62,444 nt of DNA from JBHENN01 sp046262015 (GTDB lineage: Bacteria; Actinomycetota; CADDZG01; WHSQ01): positions 1 through 62,444 of the forward strand of contig JBHENN010000083.1 in NCBI GenBank assembly GCA_046262015.1, written 5' to 3'. Below, one piece after another: positions 59,272 through 62,444 of the stretch. Each line of letters starts with the position of its first letter. The first letter of the stretch is position 1. The notes beneath the pieces are model-generated. The model searched no databases and had not been told where the DNA came from. It saw nothing but the letters and a program-made list of their open reading frames with translations. A program made the position numbers and the translations under genes.

Positions 59272-60246
59272 ATGGATCGAGCGGCGGCGACCCGCGCGGC
59301 AGAGGCGCTGATCGAGAACGTCGAACGGGTCATACGAGGCAAGCGGCGCGCCGTGGAGGCCGCGGCCACCGCGCTCTTCGCCGGCGGGCACCTGCTGATT
59401 GAAGACGTCCCCGGGGTCGGCAAGACCATGCTGGGACGCGCCATCGCACGGTCCTTGCGCGGTTCCTTCAAGAGGATCCAGGCGACGCCGGATCTCCTCC
59501 CCTCGGACGTCACGGGGACGTCGGTCTACAAGCAGTCGGGCGAGAACTTCGAGTTCATCCCCGGCCCGCTGTTCGCCAACGTCGTCCTCGTGGACGAGAT
59601 CAACCGCACGACCCCGCGCACGCAGTCCGCGCTGCTGGAGGCGATGGACGAGAACGCGGTGACCGTGGACGGCATCCGCCACGTCCTCCCGGACCCTCTC
59701 TTCGTCGTTGCGACCCAGAACCCCCTTGAGCACCACGGGACCTACCCGCTGCCCGAAGGCCAGCTCGACCGTTTCGCCATCGCTATGGACATGGGCTACC
59801 TCGACCCCTTATCCGAGAGAGAGGTCGTGCGCGCGCAGCTGGAGTCCCATCCGATCGAGGACCTCGATGCCGTCCTCACTCCGGAAGAGGTGACCGGCGT
59901 CAGGCGGGCGGTGCGCAGCACCCATGTCGCAGAGCCCGTGCTCGACTACGCGATCTCGCTCGCGATCGCGACGAGAAGCCATCCCGACCTCGAGCTCGGA
60001 GCCAGCCCGCGCGCCTCGATCGGCTTCGTGCGCTGCGCTCAGGCCCGCGCGCTGATCCACGGGCGCGAGTACGTCGTCCCCGACGACGTGAAGAGCCTCG
60101 CGGTCGCTGCACTGGCTCATCGCGTGGTGCCGTCGGCGGGACTGCGTCTCGAGCCGGACCGGCGCAACCAGATCGTGCGCGACGTCGTCGCACAGACGGA
60201 GGTCCCGGTCACCCGTCTGCCGAGCGCTCCGCCTCCACCGCCGTGA
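59272..60246 (+). CDS. MoxR-family AAA+ ATPase
   Basis: 324 residues from ATG 59272. HLLIEDVPGVGKTMLGRAIA is the Walker A, FKRIQATPDLLPSDVTGTSV and VVLVDEINRTTPRTQSALLE (Walker B and sensor) follow, and FVVATQNPLEHHGTYPLPEG and QLDRFAIAMDMGYLD are typical MoxR motifs. MoxR proteins act as chaperones that assemble metal- or cofactor-containing or secreted complexes, usually with a DUF58 protein. Its stop overlaps the DUF58 gene by 4 bp. A frame upstream to 58879 is antisense to archease. Confidence 0.95.
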   Translation: MDRAAATRAAEALIENVERVIRGKRRAVEAAATALFAGGHLLIEDVPGVGKTMLGRAIARSLRGSFKRIQATPDLLPSDVTGTSVYKQSGENFEFIPGPLFANVVLVDEINRTTPRTQSALLEAMDENAVTVDGIRHVLPDPLFVVATQNPLEHHGTYPLPEGQLDRFAIAMDMGYLDPLSEREVVRAQLESHPIEDLDAVLTPEEVTGVRRAVRSTHVAEPVLDYAISLAIATRSHPDLELGASPRASIGFVRCAQARALIHGREYVVPDDVKSLAVAALAHRVVPSAGLRLEPDRRNQIVRDVVAQTEVPVTRLPSAPPPPP

Positions 60247-61436
60247 GACGGCGGCCGACCAGACGTTCGTTCACGCTGATCGCCGTGGCCCTGCTCCTGT
60301 TGCTGCTCGGCTCCACGGCGCAGGCGGGGTGGCTGTTCGTGCTCGCGGCCGGGACCCTCGGTCTCGTCCTCGCATCGTTCCTCACACGGCACCGGCTCGC
60401 CGCCCTGGAGGTTCGGCGCGTGGTTCCGGCTCGCATCCGCGCCGGCGACCACGTCCGCGTCGGTTTCTCGGTGCACAACGTAGGGGGCCGCCGCACCCCG
60501 ATCGCGGCTCTCGAGGATGGGTTCCCCGCGTTCGCGCCGGCCCGGGTCGCTCTCGAGGCCCTTCCGGCAGGTTCTGAGGGCCGGCTCGAGCTCGTCCGGA
60601 GGGCCGAACGCCGAGGCGCGTTCACCGAGGGGGTCGTCACCCTGTCCTCGGGAGCGCCGTTCGGTTTCGTCTCGACGCGCCGGACGATCGTGGTCGCGTC
60701 GCCGGTCGTGGTCGTCCCGCGCTGGGTGGACCTGACCTCGTTCCCGATCCTGGAGCCGTCGTCCTATCCCGCCGAACAGCTCCATGAGAGAGCCCGCACC
60801 GGCGGCGGTGTCGAGTATCTCGGCGTGCGCGAGTACCGGCCCGGCGATCCGCCCCGGCACGTCCACTGGAGGTCGTCCGCCCGCGCGGGCCGCCTGGTGG
60901 TGCGCGAGTACGAAGAGGAAGCAGCGAGTCGCGTGGCGTTGCTGGTGACGGGCCAGGACACGGGCACACCGCCGGAGTCCGCGTTCGAAGCCCTCGTGAG
61001 CGCGGCCGCATCGATCGCGCTGTATGCGCTCGTGACCGGCCACCCCGTCGACCTCATCGGGCCCGGTGTGCCGGGGCTGACGGATCCCACGCGCCACGAC
61101 GTTCTCGACTGGTTGGCGAGGCTTGGGCCTTCCGATGAGCCGGTGGAGGCACTCGCCGCCCAAGCAGTGAAGCGGGTCCACCGCCGGGGAACGGTCGTGG
61201 TGCTGGCTCCGACGTCGGGCCGTGCCGCGGAGGGGATCATGGCCGGCGTCCGGACCGCGCAGACGAGCGGCTCGCGCACGGTCGCGGTGCTCGCCCGTTC
61301 GACGACGTGGCGCGAGGGGTCACGCGTGCCAGGAGTGGTGCGAGCCGAGGACGAGCTGATACACGAGGTGCGGAGCCGAACGACGACCAGGGTCATCTCC
61401 AAGGGCCAGGACCTCCTGCGATGCCTGCAAGCCTGA
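60243..61436 (+). CDS. DUF58 domain membrane protein
   Basis: 397 residues from GTG 60243, overlapping the MoxR gene by 4 bp. Two N-terminal membrane helices (LIAVALLLLLLGSTAQAGW, VLAAGTLGLVLASFLTRHR) precede a beta domain and the DUF58 signature VREYRPGDPPRHVHWRSSAR. A vWA-like fold follows but lacks a clean MIDAS motif. In many bacteria DUF58 proteins pair with MoxR and a transglutaminase-like membrane protein, as here. Its last 16 bases overlap the next gene. Confidence 0.93.
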   Translation: MRRRPTRRSFTLIAVALLLLLLGSTAQAGWLFVLAAGTLGLVLASFLTRHRLAALEVRRVVPARIRAGDHVRVGFSVHNVGGRRTPIAALEDGFPAFAPARVALEALPAGSEGRLELVRRAERRGAFTEGVVTLSSGAPFGFVSTRRTIVVASPVVVVPRWVDLTSFPILEPSSYPAEQLHERARTGGGVEYLGVREYRPGDPPRHVHWRSSARAGRLVVREYEEEAASRVALLVTGQDTGTPPESAFEALVSAAASIALYALVTGHPVDLIGPGVPGLTDPTRHDVLDWLARLGPSDEPVEALAAQAVKRVHRRGTVVVLAPTSGRAAEGIMAGVRTAQTSGSRTVAVLARSTTWREGSRVPGVVRAEDELIHEVRSRTTTRVISKGQDLLRCLQA

Positions 61437-62444
61437 CGGAGGTCCTCCGCAGGGCGAACGTGACCCGCCTGCCGGAGGACTCCGTGCCGCTGCGAGCGAC
61501 CGTGCTCGCTGCGGTCGAGGTCGCGCTGCTCGCTCTGGCGGTCGAGCAGGTCATCGGAGTGACCACGGCCGTGCTCGTCGGGCTCGCTCTGCCGGCTGCG
61601 TACTGGTTGTCCCACAAGCGACGCGCTAAGGACAACTGGCACATCAAGATCGTGCTGGCGATCGGCGCCGTGCTGGCACTGATCCGTTTCTTCGGCCAGC
61701 TACGCGGTATCGCCACGCTGGACGAGGTGCGGTTCCCTTTGGCCGACATCTTCCTGTGGGTGCAGGTGCTTCACAGCTTCGACCTTCCGGCGCGCAAGGA
61801 CCTTCATTTCTCGCTGGGGTCGTCGCTGGCGCTGGTGGCGGTGGCGGGCTCGGTGTCCCAGGACATGCGGTTCGCCGCGTTCTTGGTCGTGTACTTCGTG
61901 GTGGCGATCGCTGCGTTGGTCCTGGCTCACCGATCCGAGGTAGGCCAAACGGCGAGTGGCTGGATACGACCCGGGCCGTCCCGAGGGGATCGACGGTCCC
62001 CCCGAGACCTGTCGCGCGCGCGCGATCTCGGCCGCACCGCCCTGCTCACCAGCCTCGCCGCGGGCCTGCTGTTCCTGGTGCTGCCTCAACCCCAGGGCGT
62101 GAGGACGTTCTCCTTGCCGTTCTCGTTGACCAACGCGGGCGGTATCCCGTCCCTCGGCGGCGTCGTCAACCCCGGTTTCTCGGGCGCGGCGTCGACCAGG
62201 GCGAACGCGCTGTCCTACTTCGGCCTATCCGACCGCATGGACCTGCGGATACGAGGGGATCTCTCCGACCAGCTCGTGATGAGGGTGCGCTCGACGGCCG
62301 CGGCCATGTGGAGAGGCGTCCTGTTCGACACCTACGACGGCGTGGCATGGACCGGCGCGGGCGGGGACGACGCGGTCGAGCTCCCCGGCGGTCCCCCGTA
62401 TGACGTCTACGAGGGGTACGGCGGGCCCCGGGCCACCGTCACCC
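61421..62444 (+). CDS. TgpA-type transglutaminase-like membrane protein (cut by window end)
   Basis: Starts at ATG 61421, overlapping DUF58 by 16 bp, and remains open to the last base, giving at least 341 residues. The visible part is the N-terminal membrane region of the DUF3488/TgpA family: several helices (LRATVLAAVEVALLALAVEQ, IKIVLAIGAVLALIRFFGQL, FAAFLVVYFVVAIAALVLAH, LLTSLAAGLLFLVLPQ) and the typical LQ/V-H-S-F-D-x-P-x-R-x-D-L-x-F-S-L region. The transglutaminase-like catalytic domain would lie beyond the window. Together with MoxR and DUF58 it forms a conserved trio. Confidence 0.85.
   Translation, partial: MPASLTEVLRRANVTRLPEDSVPLRATVLAAVEVALLALAVEQVIGVTTAVLVGLALPAAYWLSHKRRAKDNWHIKIVLAIGAVLALIRFFGQLRGIATLDEVRFPLADIFLWVQVLHSFDLPARKDLHFSLGSSLALVAVAGSVSQDMRFAAFLVVYFVVAIAALVLAHRSEVGQTASGWIRPGPSRGDRRSPRDLSRARDLGRTALLTSLAAGLLFLVLPQPQGVRTFSLPFSLTNAGGIPSLGGVVNPGFSGAASTRANALSYFGLSDRMDLRIRGDLSDQLVMRVRSTAAAMWRGVLFDTYDGVAWTGAGGDDAVELPGGPPYDVYEGYGGPRATVT

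Noticed and set aside
1..62444. CRISPR arrays, insertion sequences, prophage or integron structures
   Set aside because: No regularly spaced repeats, transposase, integrase, phage structural genes or long terminal inverted repeats were found.

Overview
The window is high-GC bacterial DNA that I place in the phylum Actinomycetota, outside the classic Streptomyces/Mycobacterium lineage. The main reasons are gene order and content. From about 27 to 50 kb the order is PMT mannosyltransferase, rsmI, metG, tatD, rsmA, ispE, tRNA-Gln, glmU, prs, rplY, pth, mfd, a PpiC-type lipoprotein, mazG, eno, ftsB/divIC, DUF501, ppx. This is the actinobacterial order (compare Mycobacterium tuberculosis Rv1002c-Rv1026). 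It is followed by the actinobacterial trio of an MSMEG_4193-type phosphatase, DUF3090 and a SCO1664-type kinase. A Bacillus-type AbrB gene sits between rsmI and metG, exactly where Firmicutes carry it, which suggests a deep-branching lineage that kept an ancestral arrangement. GTG and TTG starts and 1-8 bp gene overlaps are common.

Region 1 (1 to about 12 kb) is accessory in character and visibly less GC-rich. It holds a truncated TetR regulator, a conserved hypothetical protein, a frameshifted PaiB-type gene overlapping a DUF1203 gene, a PLP-dependent dehydratase, a TetR gene divergent from a three-gene membrane/lipoprotein operon with a clear candidate operator, a KP-43-like subtilase, a run of overlapping small membrane-protein genes with no family I recognise, a DUF2269 gene and a LuxR-type regulator.

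Region 2 (12 to 27 kb) is rich in secreted and surface proteins: a second subtilase with a large insertion, a 1101-residue MalT/SARP-like ATPase regulator, a 1031-residue M6 metalloprotease with PKD-like domains and a possible leader peptide, several lipoproteins (one GerMN/Gmad2, one FKBP), an epimerase, a nitroreductase, a GNAT acetyltransferase, and a membrane protein resembling the sensor half of a histidine kinase.

Region 3 (27 to 50 kb) is the conserved housekeeping block described above, with a membrane-anchored alpha/beta-hydrolase-like protein inserted next to PMT and a reverse-strand nadC-nadA pair between pth and mfd.

Region 4 (50 to 62.4 kb) carries a PfkB kinase, then an acyl-CoA synthetase, MSMEG_4193 phosphatase, DUF3090 and SCO1664 run in which the SCO1664 gene has an in-frame amber codon. 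A tRNA-Leu, a small DUF488 remnant, a formamidopyrimidine-DNA glycosylase, a third subtilase, the RNA-repair pair rtcB/archease, and a MoxR-DUF58-TgpA cluster cut by the window end follow.

I see no CRISPR array, prophage, intact insertion sequence or rRNA gene. The best leads are the amber-interrupted SCO1664 gene, the AbrB gene at its Firmicutes position, the TetR-controlled membrane/lipoprotein operon, the overlapping cluster of unknown membrane proteins (one re-framed by a 13-bp duplication) and the membrane-hydrolase fusion.
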